Assembly (NCBI RefSeq): GCF_946886895.1
Contig: NZ_CAMPJO010000011.1
Coordinates: 1-64,000, forward strand
Reading direction: 5' to 3'
Length of the DNA: 64,000 nt
DNA from: an uncultured Marinobacter sp.
GTDB lineage: Bacteria; Pseudomonadota; Gammaproteobacteria; Pseudomonadales; Oleiphilaceae
This document shows positions 50,420 to 59,216 of the stretch, one piece after another. The stretch's first letter is position 1. Every line of letters starts with the position of its first letter. The notes below the pieces were generated by a model. The model worked only from the letters and a program-made list of their open reading frames with translations. It was not told where the DNA came from and searched no databases. The translations under genes and the position numbers were made by a program.

Positions 50420-51306
50420 TGCGACTTCCAATCCCGCCACCTGGACTGCCAAATCCGCACCCGGGCCCTGAATTGGCTTCGAGTCCGACTGCCACTGTAA
50501 CGTCCTTTGGTAATATGCCGTATCCGGTAAACATCGGACACAGCGATCGGGTGACCCTGACTGCGTAGTAACCAGCGAAAAGCGCGGTCCTCATGGCACT
50601 TGGCGAAATATGCCACTGGCTTCTGGTAAAGCGAGACATTTCGGCAATAGCCGACAGCACGACAGACATCGCCGTGGGCAATCTGCAAAGGACCGGTCGC
50701 TTTCGCTATCTTGCGGGTACTGAATGAGGTTGTATCGATGTCCAGTACCCGAGGCTCTCCGGAGCCTGCCTGGAGCATCGGATTGTTCTCAGCCAGCAGG
50801 TCAGTCGTTCGCTCCTCCTCAGGAAACAACAAAGCTTCCTGCCTGCCCTGCAACACATCCGCTAGGGAATCAAGGCAGTGTTCTCTGAACATCAGGTCGC
50901 AGTCGGTAAACCAGACCCAGTCGGCTTTTGTGGCGAGCGCTGCGCGGTTACGGCCAATACCCCGGCGGAATAGTTCCTGCTTTGGAATCGGCTGCCAGTT
51001 CCATGTTACTCCGGGGATGGACTGGCGACCAAACCAGGCCAGAAGCTCCGATGTCTTTTGGTCTTCCGGACTGTAAAACACCGTCATGGTGACATCCAGC
51101 TTTTTGGGCGGGAACAGAGCCAGAGAACTCAACTGATACACCAGGAAGTGAGCGTAATTCCAGCAATGACTGACCACTTCCAGTTTCAGGTGTCCGGTGC
51201 GCGCAGCGCGTTCAGCTTCAGCAGGCAGTTCTGGCTCGAACCACTGAGCGGGAATCCAGCCACCTGCTGCAAACCGGAAAAATGCCAGTTTTATCTGATC
51301 CCACAT
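50416..51306 (-). CDS. GT-A glycosyltransferase, family 2-like
   Basis: A 296-residue protein: LKLEVVSHCWNYAHFLVYQLSSL, VTMTVFYSPEDQKT, RNRAALATKADWVWFTDCDLMFRE (DCD metal motif), and a C-terminal part with ECHEDRAF-like FAKCHEDRAFRWLL. First gene of a six-gene minus-strand run (to 46206) whose members overlap or abut. Base composition here is high-GC again, unlike the genes it leads into. Confidence 0.75.
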   Translation of the reverse strand: MWDQIKLAFFRFAAGGWIPAQWFEPELPAEAERAARTGHLKLEVVSHCWNYAHFLVYQLSSLALFPPKKLDVTMTVFYSPEDQKTSELLAWFGRQSIPGVTWNWQPIPKQELFRRGIGRNRAALATKADWVWFTDCDLMFREHCLDSLADVLQGRQEALLFPEEERTTDLLAENNPMLQAGSGEPRVLDIDTTSFSTRKIAKATGPLQIAHGDVCRAVGYCRNVSLYQKPVAYFAKCHEDRAFRWLLRSQGHPIAVSDVYRIRHITKGRYSGSRTRSQFRARVRIWQSRWRDWKSQ

Positions 51307-51459
51307 AAATCGCTGCCCAATACACCCAGTGTTACCTCACGCGTTCCTTTTGCCCTAACGCGCCCCGTGAAAACCGGGGAATTCTATCATGCAGACAGGG
51401 CAAAAGCAGTCCATACGGCCTTGACTGATTGCCGCATACCTTGTTTGCCCATAGCGACA

Positions 51460-52380
51460 ATGATACTTTCCCGCTTTGCACATCTCCTGCTGGAAATTAT
51501 CGTGACTGGTAAGCTCATAAAGCTGGCTTTTCGCCTGTTGTCGTTCCTGAGTCTGGGAAATGCCCAACGGCTTGGCCGCCTACTAGGCAGCTTTGCATGG
51601 AGATTGGGCGGGCGTTCTGTAGAAACTACCCGGAAAAACTTGCGGGCTTGCTACCCGAGTCTAAGCGACCAGGAAGTCGAGACCCTCGGATGCCGAAGCA
51701 TGCAGGAAACTGCTGCGACTGCTCTCGAGATTCCTTTGATGTGGGAATGGCCAATTGAACGGTGCCTTGGCCTGATCCGGGAAATCGAAGGGGAACAACT
51801 ATTGGAGGGTTACCAGGAAGGTAGCCGAGGCTTGCTTCTGCTCGCGCCCCACCTCGGGAACTGGGAGCTGACCGGGTTGTTTTTAGCATCCCGATACAAA
51901 ATGGCAGCGCTTTACAGCCCACCCAACCAACCCGGATTTGAAGACTATATGAAAAAAGTCCGTAGCCGCAGTGGTTCGGAGCTGGTTGCAACCGACCGGC
52001 GAGGGATCATGCGGCTTTTCAGCATTCTCAGGGAAGGTGGTGTTGTCGGCATCCTGCCGGATCAGACACCCCGACGCGAAGGCGGTGAGTTCGCGCCGTT
52101 TTTCGGCATTCCGACCATCACCATGACCCTGGCTTCGAAACTTATCCAAAAGACGGGCGCAACACCACTGATTATTTATGCTCAGAGACTACCTGACGCC
52201 CAGGGCTTCAAGATTGTTATTCGGAAGGCGGAGCCAGACATAGCCTCCGAAGATATGACCGAATCCCTGACCGCCCTCAATCACGCCGTAGAGCAGTGCA
52301 TCAACAACGCTCCCGAGCAATATCAGTGGGAGTACAAGCGCTTTCGCCGCACGGCGCCCGGGGAAGCGCCGATCTACTGA
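51460..52380 (+). CDS. Second LpxL/HtrB-family lysophospholipid/lipid A acyltransferase
   Basis: A 306-residue acyltransferase with HX4E-type motif LLAPHLGNWELTGL (His-Asn-Trp-Glu), GILPDQTPRREGGEFAPFFG and the C-terminal NAPEQYQWEYKRFRR, all typical of LpxL/LpxM-like enzymes. It probably adds a second late acyl chain to lipid A, complementing the 37078 gene. ATG 51460 has no obvious SD; GTG 51502, with GGAA 6 nt upstream, may be the true start. Ends 7 bases inside the convergent kdkA. Confidence 0.88.
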   Translation: MILSRFAHLLLEIIVTGKLIKLAFRLLSFLSLGNAQRLGRLLGSFAWRLGGRSVETTRKNLRACYPSLSDQEVETLGCRSMQETAATALEIPLMWEWPIERCLGLIREIEGEQLLEGYQEGSRGLLLLAPHLGNWELTGLFLASRYKMAALYSPPNQPGFEDYMKKVRSRSGSELVATDRRGIMRLFSILREGGVVGILPDQTPRREGGEFAPFFGIPTITMTLASKLIQKTGATPLIIYAQRLPDAQGFKIVIRKAEPDIASEDMTESLTALNHAVEQCINNAPEQYQWEYKRFRRTAPGEAPIY

Positions 52381-53087
52381 GCCTGGTACCCGGCCAGCAG
52401 GCGACTCCAGAGCCGATCCCGCAGTTGGCGATCAAGATGCCCCAGGCATTTGTCCACCGACCGGCGCAAGCGGTTGAGGTTGGCCTGTCGCCAGTCGGAC
52501 GTGTCCGGGGCGGTCACGATCCGGCCACGATCAAAGTCGATCAGGTACACTTCATCCGCCACCAGGATATTCAGGCAGTTCAGGTCGGCATGGAAAACGC
52601 TGGCATCATGGAACCGCCGGATGCATTGACCGGCGGCAGTCCAGACCGGCTCCTGGTCCTCGCTGGCAAAGTCCGTCAGGGGCCGGGCACCGGGAATTCT
52701 CCGGATGATCAATGCGGCGCGGTAGAGCAACGGGCCCCGTTTGCGATAGCCCGCGGCGATCGGCTCGGGAACCGGCAGGCCTTGCTCCCGCAGCCGGAAA
52801 AGCAGCTGGAATTCCGCGAAGGAGCGTACCGCATCGGCACGGGTAAACACGTAATCCCGGCGAATAAACCGCCCGGGCAGGCCACCCCGGCAAAAGTGGC
52901 GTAATACGAAATCACCCGTGGGCGCGCTGACAAACCAGGCTGCGCCACGACCGCCCCGGGTAACAGGCTCTGCCCGACTGCCCCAGAATTCCGGATCGAA
53001 CCACGCTTCCCGGAACGCTGTCCTGAACGGAGAGGACACCAGGTAGCCCCCGGTGCCCTCCACGTGCCGAAGGTAGTCCGCCCCCAT
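52374..53087 (-). CDS. kdkA: 3-deoxy-D-manno-octulosonate kinase
   Basis: A 237-residue kinase of the RIO/ABC1-like fold that phosphorylates Kdo on lipid A-Kdo at O-4. Catalytic loop HADLNCLNILV (HxDLNxxN) and metal motif YLIDFDRG are intact; the FVLRHFCRGGLPGRF segment is the glycine/Lys-region equivalent. Such kinases accompany single-Kdo LPS in Haemophilus and pseudomonads. Seven bases downstream of ilvE, probably cotranscribed. Confidence 0.93.
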   Translation of the reverse strand: MGADYLRHVEGTGGYLVSSPFRTAFREAWFDPEFWGSRAEPVTRGGRGAAWFVSAPTGDFVLRHFCRGGLPGRFIRRDYVFTRADAVRSFAEFQLLFRLREQGLPVPEPIAAGYRKRGPLLYRAALIIRRIPGARPLTDFASEDQEPVWTAAGQCIRRFHDASVFHADLNCLNILVADEVYLIDFDRGRIVTAPDTSDWRQANLNRLRRSVDKCLGHLDRQLRDRLWSRLLAGYQAQ

Positions 53088-53094
53088 GGGGAAA

Positions 53095-54018
53095 CTACCG
53101 TACCAGCGTCAGCCAGTTACTGTGCTCCGGGAGTTTTCCCTTCACCGCGTCGAAGTACATGGCCTGGAGTTTTTCCGTCAACGGGCCACGCTTGCCGGCA
53201 CCAATCACCCGGCCGTCCAACTCCCGGATGGGCAGCACTTCCGCAGCGGTGCCTGTAAAGAAGGCCTCGTCGGCAATGTACACCTCATCACGGGTAATAC
53301 GACGCTCGCGAACGGGAATGTCCAGCTCTTTGGCGAACGCGAGAATGGTCTGGCGGGTAATGCCCTCAAGACAGGAGGTCAGTTCGGGCGTATGCAATAC
53401 ACCGTCACGGTAGATAAAGATATTTTCACCGGAGCCTTCCGCCACATAACCTTCGTTATCCAGCAACAGCGCCTCTTCACAGCCGCTGGCAATGGCTTCA
53501 TTCAGGGCCAGCATGGAGTTGATGTAGTTGCCGTTGGCCTTGGCCTTGCACATGGTGATGTTCACGTGATGCCGGGTGTACGAGGACGTGCGCACCTTGA
53601 TGCCCATCTCCCGGGCTTCCGGAGACATGTATGACGGCCAGCTCCAGGCTGCCACCATCACGTGCACCTTCAGGTTGTCCGCCCGCAGCCCCATGCCTTC
53701 GGAACCGAGAAAGACCATGGGACGAAGGTAGGCCTCGTCGAGGTTGTTTTCCCGCACAGCGGCGCGCTGGGCTTCGTTGATCTCATCCTTGTCGAACGGC
53801 ATTTTCATGTTCAGGATGTGCGCGGAGCGGAACAGGCGGTCGGTGTGTTCCTTCAACCGGAAAATCGCCGGACCGTTCGCCGTGTGGTAAGCCCGCACAC
53901 CTTCAAAACAGCCCAGGCCATAATGCAGTGTGTGAGTGAGGACGTGGGTTTTGGCTTCACGCCAGGGAACCATCTCTCCGTCCAGCCAAATTACACCATC
54001 GCGATCAGCCATCGACAT
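53095..54018 (-). CDS. ilvE: Branched-chain amino acid aminotransferase
   Basis: A 307-residue class IV PLP aminotransferase that makes Leu, Ile and Val from their 2-oxoacids. Begins DGVIWLDGEMVPWREA; HTLHYGLGCFEGVRAY is the family start motif; PLP-binding Lys lies in CKAKANGNYINSMLALNEA; EGSGENIF and SCLEGITRQTIL complete the pocket. ATG 54018 with GGAG upstream. Confidence 0.97.
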   Translation of the reverse strand: MSMADRDGVIWLDGEMVPWREAKTHVLTHTLHYGLGCFEGVRAYHTANGPAIFRLKEHTDRLFRSAHILNMKMPFDKDEINEAQRAAVRENNLDEAYLRPMVFLGSEGMGLRADNLKVHVMVAAWSWPSYMSPEAREMGIKVRTSSYTRHHVNITMCKAKANGNYINSMLALNEAIASGCEEALLLDNEGYVAEGSGENIFIYRDGVLHTPELTSCLEGITRQTILAFAKELDIPVRERRITRDEVYIADEAFFTGTAAEVLPIRELDGRVIGAGKRGPLTEKLQAMYFDAVKGKLPEHSNWLTLVR

Positions 54019-54097
54019 TCTGTTCTGCTCCTAAAAAAGCGGTTTTCCGGGAACCGGCATTCTAGCAGGAAAAACCGCCAAAAATAAATTTAGCAAG

Positions 54098-57001
54098 CTA
54101 ATCAACCATGACTTTTTTCCACATGCCATGGATGTAGTCACGTTCACGGGTATACGCCTCTCCGGCCACCTGGCTGTTAAGATTCTGCAATGCCCGACGA
54201 TGGATGGTAGAACGCAGGGTGATGTAGGCTTCCCGCAACCGCTCGGTGTCCTCGACGGGCAAAATCCCGGCTCGCCCCAGCTCTTCCATCTGCCGTATGT
54301 TATCAGACCACTGAGTCAGTTCAGGATGCTCCGCGCTCCAGGCAAGCATCAGGTACTGCACCATGAACTCAATATCAATGATGCCGCCGGTATCATGCTT
54401 GGTATGAAACGTCTCTGTCTGCTTGCCCTCGGGCGTGCCCAGCGCGGCTCTCATTTTTTCCCGCATCGCCACCACGTCCTGGCGCAGTGCGTCTTTGTCA
54501 CGCGGCTGGCACAAGATGTCGTGGCGGATCGTTTCGAAGGCCGCCAGCGTCTTCCGACAGCCGGCGACGCCTCTGGCCCGGGCCAGGGCCTGATGTTCCC
54601 AGGTCCAGGCATCGTTGCGCTGGTACTTCTCGAAAGCCTGCAACGTACTGACCAATAACCCGGAATTGCCAGACGGACGGAGCCTCATATCCACTTCGTA
54701 GAGCTGCCCGGCAGGCGTCTGGGTGTTCAGGATATGGACGATACGCTGACCCAGGCGGGTGTAGAACACCGCATTGTCGAGAGGCTTATCGCCATCGGTA
54801 GCCAGCTCGGGATCGGCATTGTGAGCAAACACCAGATCCAGGTCCGAGGTGTAACCCAGCTCAATGCCGCCGAGCTTGCCGTAACCAATAACCGCGAAGT
54901 CGGTGTCGCTCGTCGAGCCCTGTGGCCGCCCGGGATAACCGTGTCGGCTCACCAGGTTGGCGAAAGCCACATCCACCACATGATCCAGCACCACTTCGGC
55001 AATCCAGGTCAGATAGTCACTGACCTTCATCAGCGGCAGCGTTCCCTTCAGCTCCGAGGCCGCGACCCGCAAAATATGGGCCTTTTTGAAGTGCCGCAGC
55101 GACTCCATCTGTTCCTCAAGGTCCTCATAGGGAATCCGCAACATCTGTTGGCGCAGGTCGTCCTGGAGCTCGGCCCGGGCGGGGGGATGATACAAGCTCT
55201 CGGCGTTCAGCAACTCGTCGAGCAGCAGCGGCGTCTCCGCAAGTTGCCGGGCAATCCAGGGGCTTTCACTGCACAGGTTGACCAACTGGGTCCGGGCGCC
55301 GGGGTTCTCAAGCAGCAGCACCATGTAGGCGGTGCGCCGGAGGATAGCCTCTACCAGCTGCAGTACCCGCGCCAGGGTCTCGGACGGGTTTTCCACCCCG
55401 GTCAGTGCCTGCAGAAGCACCGGCATGAACTGGTTCAGCCGCTTCCGGCCCTGGGTCTGCATGGTTTGCACCGTGCGGCTTTGTCGCAGATCAGACAGCG
55501 CGTTCAGGGTGCTCCCGGCATCCTCATAGCCTTGTGTCGTCAGCCAGTCGACCGCGGCAGCCTCATCCATTTCAGATAGCCACAGCGCATGCCAGTCCTC
55601 ATCCAGGGCGGTGGCCGAATCGCCGTCCTCTTCTTCGGTAGCGATGATATTGGCGAAGTGGGTTGCCACCCGGTGCCGGTGTTCATCCAGGGCCGCGTGG
55701 CATGCCTCCCAGGCATCAAACCCCATAATCAGCGCGACCCTTGCCCTGGCCAGGTCATCCTCGGGCAACAACTGGGTCTGTTTGTCTTCCATCCCTTGCA
55801 GGGCATGCTCGAGATTGCGTAAAAACCCGTAGGCGTCGCGAAGCTCGGTGACGACCTGCGCAGGCAGGAGTTCCAGTGCCTCAAGTTCGTCAAGAATCAC
55901 CAGCAGTTCCCGCTGCTGAAGCTCACGGTCTCGCCCTCCACGGATCAGTTGAAAGGCCTGCACCACAAACTCGACTTCACGAATACCGCCGCTGCCAAGC
56001 TTGATATTGTTCTCCAGTCCCTTGCGGCGCACCTCCCTCCCGATCATGGCTTTCATGCTTCGCAGGGACTCGAAGGCGCTGAAATCAATGTATTTCCGGT
56101 AGACAAACGGTCGCAAGCTCTCCATCAGCACTCGCCCGGCGTTCTGATCCCCGGCCACGACCCGGGCCTTGACCATGGCATAGCGCTCCCAGTCGCGGCC
56201 CTGGTCCTGATAGTAGGTTTCCAGCGCGGCAAAGCTCAGCGCCAGGGCGCCACTCTGGCCATAGGGGCGCAGGCGCATATCCACCCGGAAGACAAAGCCA
56301 TCGGCCGTCATCTGGTCCAGGGCCTGAATCAACCGCTGCCCTAACCGGATAAAAAACTGCTGATTATCCAGAGACCGGCGCCCGCCCCGGGTTTCGCCCT
56401 TGCCGGGGAAGGCAAAAATCAGATCGATATCCGACGAAACATTCAGCTCCCGTCCGCCCAGTTTGCCCATACCGAGCACGACCATGTGCTGGGGAGCCTC
56501 CGCTCCGGACACCGGGTCCTGCCCCCAGGGTGTTCCAAGCTGTTCACAGCTGTCCTGGTACAACCACGCCAGCGAGCCTTCAATGCAGGTATCCGCGAAG
56601 GCGCTGGTGGCGGCCATGGTCTCGGCCAGGTCCGCCCAGCGAAGCAGGTCCCGCCAGATGATCCGGAACTGGCATTCCCGCCGGAACTGGCGTAATGCCG
56701 TCTGAAGCCCTGCCTCGTCGGTCACCTCCACGCGAAAGGTCTGCCAACGCCGCTGCAGATACTCGGTGGTTGTGGCTTCCGTCAGGCCGCGAGCCGCCAG
56801 CGAGGCCTGTATCTGGTCAGGGTGTCGCTCAAGGGCCTGGCGCAGAAACAGACTCCGGGCCATGGCATCGGCCACCACCCCGGCCGTCATGCCCTTTTCC
56901 GCCAGCAACCAGTTCGGTACCCCATCCGGAAATACCGACAGCCAACAGGCGCTGATCTCTTCAGCCAGCGGCGCCGGAAGGGAACTCCATGGCTCGGACA
57001 T
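54098..57001 (-). CDS. glnE: Glutamine synthetase adenylyltransferase/adenylyl-removing enzyme
   Basis: A 967-residue bifunctional enzyme that adenylylates and deadenylylates glutamine synthetase under control of PII. Two nucleotidyltransferase domains: the N-terminal removase with GGRELNVSSDIDLIFAF near residue 190 and the C-terminal transferase with GGIELGYTSDLDLVFAHNA near residue 710. Each is followed by VDMRLRPYGQSG or VDMRLRPSGNSG. Starts at ATG 57001 (MSEPWSSLPAP); longer upstream frame lacks similarity. Confidence 0.97.
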   Translation of the reverse strand: MSEPWSSLPAPLAEEISACWLSVFPDGVPNWLLAEKGMTAGVVADAMARSLFLRQALERHPDQIQASLAARGLTEATTTEYLQRRWQTFRVEVTDEAGLQTALRQFRRECQFRIIWRDLLRWADLAETMAATSAFADTCIEGSLAWLYQDSCEQLGTPWGQDPVSGAEAPQHMVVLGMGKLGGRELNVSSDIDLIFAFPGKGETRGGRRSLDNQQFFIRLGQRLIQALDQMTADGFVFRVDMRLRPYGQSGALALSFAALETYYQDQGRDWERYAMVKARVVAGDQNAGRVLMESLRPFVYRKYIDFSAFESLRSMKAMIGREVRRKGLENNIKLGSGGIREVEFVVQAFQLIRGGRDRELQQRELLVILDELEALELLPAQVVTELRDAYGFLRNLEHALQGMEDKQTQLLPEDDLARARVALIMGFDAWEACHAALDEHRHRVATHFANIIATEEEDGDSATALDEDWHALWLSEMDEAAAVDWLTTQGYEDAGSTLNALSDLRQSRTVQTMQTQGRKRLNQFMPVLLQALTGVENPSETLARVLQLVEAILRRTAYMVLLLENPGARTQLVNLCSESPWIARQLAETPLLLDELLNAESLYHPPARAELQDDLRQQMLRIPYEDLEEQMESLRHFKKAHILRVAASELKGTLPLMKVSDYLTWIAEVVLDHVVDVAFANLVSRHGYPGRPQGSTSDTDFAVIGYGKLGGIELGYTSDLDLVFAHNADPELATDGDKPLDNAVFYTRLGQRIVHILNTQTPAGQLYEVDMRLRPSGNSGLLVSTLQAFEKYQRNDAWTWEHQALARARGVAGCRKTLAAFETIRHDILCQPRDKDALRQDVVAMREKMRAALGTPEGKQTETFHTKHDTGGIIDIEFMVQYLMLAWSAEHPELTQWSDNIRQMEELGRAGILPVEDTERLREAYITLRSTIHRRALQNLNSQVAGEAYTRERDYIHGMWKKVMVD

Positions 57002-57080
57002 AATGCAAACCCCTGTCTCTCTGATATATTCCCGGTACTGTATAACGAAGTCACCCCCGACTGAACAGGCCCGAGCCCGG

Positions 57081-58238
57081 ATGCATAGAACCCGCCGCCC
57101 CCTCAACCCCGAACACCAGAAAAGTCACTTGCCCATGGGATCGCTGATCCGGCACCGGATGAAGCGCCTGTTTGTTATTCTGGGCGGTTTGCTGGCGGCC
57201 CAGATTCTGGTTATCTGGACCGTGGAAGACCTCAGCCTGTTCGAATCGGTCTGGATTACCATGACCACGGTTTCCACCGTGGGCTATGGTGACTTCGCAC
57301 CGCAAACAACAATCGGCAGGATCAGCACCATCCTCTTTATGTTTGTGGGCGCCATCACCATGCTCACACTGATCATCAGTGATTTTATCGAATACCGGTT
57401 CTACCGCCGGGAACGCATTCTAACCGGACGCTGGATCTACAAAATGAATGACCATATCGTGATCATAAACACCCCCCGGAACGGCGGGCAGCAGTATTTC
57501 CTCCGCTTTGCCTCGCAACTGCGCTCAAACCCCGGTTATGAAACCATTCCCATCATGATCCTGACGCGGCAGTTTCCCGACGGGCTGCCGCCGGAAATGG
57601 GCGATGTGGGCCTGGTGCACTATCACGGCTCGGGGTTTGATCCGGTCGCGCTCAAGGCGGTTCATGCCGGCAGTGCCCGGCACATTATCGTGCTCGCCGC
57701 GGACGAGGCGGACCCCCACTCCGACAGCCTGACGTTTGACATCGCCCACCGGCTGGGCGAGCTGAATCTGGGCAGCCACACCACGGTGGAATGTGTTCAG
57801 GATGAAAACCGGGGGCGGTTCAAGTCCCTGGGAGTCCGTACCGTCATCCGGCCGGTGCGTACCTACCCGGAAATCATGGTGCGCTCAGTGGTGGCACCCG
57901 GCTCCGAAAAAGTGTTGGAGGATATGTTCAACTACGAGCACGACCACCCTCACCGCTACGATCTCGTGCTTGACGATCTGAGCTGGGCCGACATTGTCAG
58001 CGCCCTGGTGCGCCATGGCATTGGTACCGCACTGGCCTACATTGATGCTAATGATGAGGTGATCTGCCACCCGCCCACCAACGAGGAAGTCGAAGGCAAG
58101 GGGCTGATTGTTCTGGTGAAGTCCACAGACACGCCGGACGTACAGATCGTTCAGGAAGCGCTGGATCGCTACCGCGACTTTCTCCGGCGCTGGCATGAAA
58201 AAAATGACGAGGCCAAACCGGCTTCCGGGGCACCCTGA
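57081..58238 (+). CDS. Two-TM potassium channel with degenerate RCK domain
   Basis: A ~385-residue protein with one N-terminal helix (RLFVILGGLLAAQILVIWT), a pore loop WITMTTVSTVGYGDFAP whose TVGYGD is the K+ selectivity filter, a second helix (ISTILFMFVGAITMLTLIIS), and a cytosolic TrkA-N-like domain. The Rossmann fold lacks a canonical GxGxxG: the corresponding stretch is HIVIINTPRNGGQQ. A long C-terminal part follows (VARHIIVLAADE-like segment present as RHIIVLAADEADPHSDSLT). Start is uncertain among ATG 57081, 57136 and 57154. Divergent from glnE. Confidence 0.85.
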   Translation: MHRTRRPLNPEHQKSHLPMGSLIRHRMKRLFVILGGLLAAQILVIWTVEDLSLFESVWITMTTVSTVGYGDFAPQTTIGRISTILFMFVGAITMLTLIISDFIEYRFYRRERILTGRWIYKMNDHIVIINTPRNGGQQYFLRFASQLRSNPGYETIPIMILTRQFPDGLPPEMGDVGLVHYHGSGFDPVALKAVHAGSARHIIVLAADEADPHSDSLTFDIAHRLGELNLGSHTTVECVQDENRGRFKSLGVRTVIRPVRTYPEIMVRSVVAPGSEKVLEDMFNYEHDHPHRYDLVLDDLSWADIVSALVRHGIGTALAYIDANDEVICHPPTNEEVEGKGLIVLVKSTDTPDVQIVQEALDRYRDFLRRWHEKNDEAKPASGAP

Positions 58239-58243
58239 ACCTC

Positions 58244-59104
58244 TCAGGGTGCCGCAAGCGCCAGCTGTAACCGGCCCAGCTCCCCATCCCGCGCCAGCGC
58301 CGGAATCGTTGTGCCGGCTGCCAACGCCGCAATAACCCGATCAAGACAGCACTCGCACCCCTCGTCGGCGGCCTGTCGGCGCAATTCGGAGAGCGCTCCC
58401 CGGACCGGAGCGCAGGGCTGCTCCAACAGCCAGCAGACACTCAGCATCCGTAAAAACCCGGTCGCAGACAGCGGCTCCTCAGACACGGTGACGCCCGGTT
58501 CCAGTGAGTACAGGCCCGCCAGGCAATAGCCCTGCTCTGCCTTGCTGACCAGATTCAGGAACACCGGCACCTGCTCAGCAAGCTTCCGGGCCCAGGTCAC
58601 CAGCGCGCGGGAGTCCCCGGCCTTCAGCTCAAACTCCACTTCATGGAGTGGTCGTGCTTGAGAACCACTGATAATCTGCCCCGAATCCACCGCCACTTCC
58701 ACCGTCGCACCGGATTGCTCAAGCCAGATGACCTGGCGCTGAAAATTGGTTTCAAAAACCGCCTGCAACCGGGCCAGATTAACGTCCTGCCCCAGCGGAG
58801 TGTCGGCCAACAGCCCGATATTCAGCTCCGGCCCCGGCAGCTCCCATTCCCACTCCTGGCGCCGGTGGGCGCCGGCCACGAACTCCCCCTGGGTTTTGAG
58901 TGTCTGGATAAAGCGATCCCCCGCCTGCCGGACCCTCAAGGCCGCCCGCTGCTGGTTAAGGTCGACCTCCGGTGTATCGTAATAGCGATTGACCAGTGAC
59001 TTCCGGCCACCGTCCCGGGCACCCGATTGCGCCAGCAGCCAGTGAATGACCGAGCCCAGACTGGACTCATCCACGGTCAGCTTGATTTCAAGTTCTTCAG
59101 CCAC
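58244..59104 (-). CDS. ygiF: CYTH-domain protein (inorganic triphosphatase-like)
   Basis: A ~286-residue protein with N-terminal CYTH triphosphate tunnel domain: EELEIKLTV is the ExExK signature, KSLVNRYYDTPEVDLNQQRAALRVR, FIQTLKTQGEF, RQEWEWELPG and LHEVEFELKAG follow. The C-terminal ~80 residues are helical and cysteine-containing (two Cys in EGCECC), shorter than a full CHAD domain. E. coli YgiF is an inorganic triphosphatase located next to glnE, as here with one gene in between. GTG 59104 with GGGGG upstream; ATG 59149 is a less likely start. Confidence 0.85.
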   Translation of the reverse strand: MAEELEIKLTVDESSLGSVIHWLLAQSGARDGGRKSLVNRYYDTPEVDLNQQRAALRVRQAGDRFIQTLKTQGEFVAGAHRRQEWEWELPGPELNIGLLADTPLGQDVNLARLQAVFETNFQRQVIWLEQSGATVEVAVDSGQIISGSQARPLHEVEFELKAGDSRALVTWARKLAEQVPVFLNLVSKAEQGYCLAGLYSLEPGVTVSEEPLSATGFLRMLSVCWLLEQPCAPVRGALSELRRQAADEGCECCLDRVIAALAAGTTIPALARDGELGRLQLALAAP

Positions 59105-59152
59105 ATTACCCCCGTGCTGGTGTTTCCTTGCGCGCTTGCCATTGAGCATACA

Positions 59153-59187
59153 TAAAAAAACCGGCGACCCGAAGGTCGCCGGTTTTT
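59153..59187 (-). terminator. Intrinsic terminator after the porin gene
   Basis: Perfect stem CCGGCGACC / GGTCGCCGG around CGAA, with A7 and T5 flanks, 30 bases past the porin stop. It also precedes the CYTH gene, which would need its own promoter. Confidence 0.9.
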
Positions 59188-59216
59188 CGGAACTACCTGA
59201 TTAACGTATTAGCTGA

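Noticed and set aside
36957..51459. JUMPstart/ops (GGCGGTAG) element for RfaH control of the LPS genes
   Set aside because: I looked in the intergenic gaps at 36957-37077, 42008-42162 and 51307-51459 and found no convincing match.
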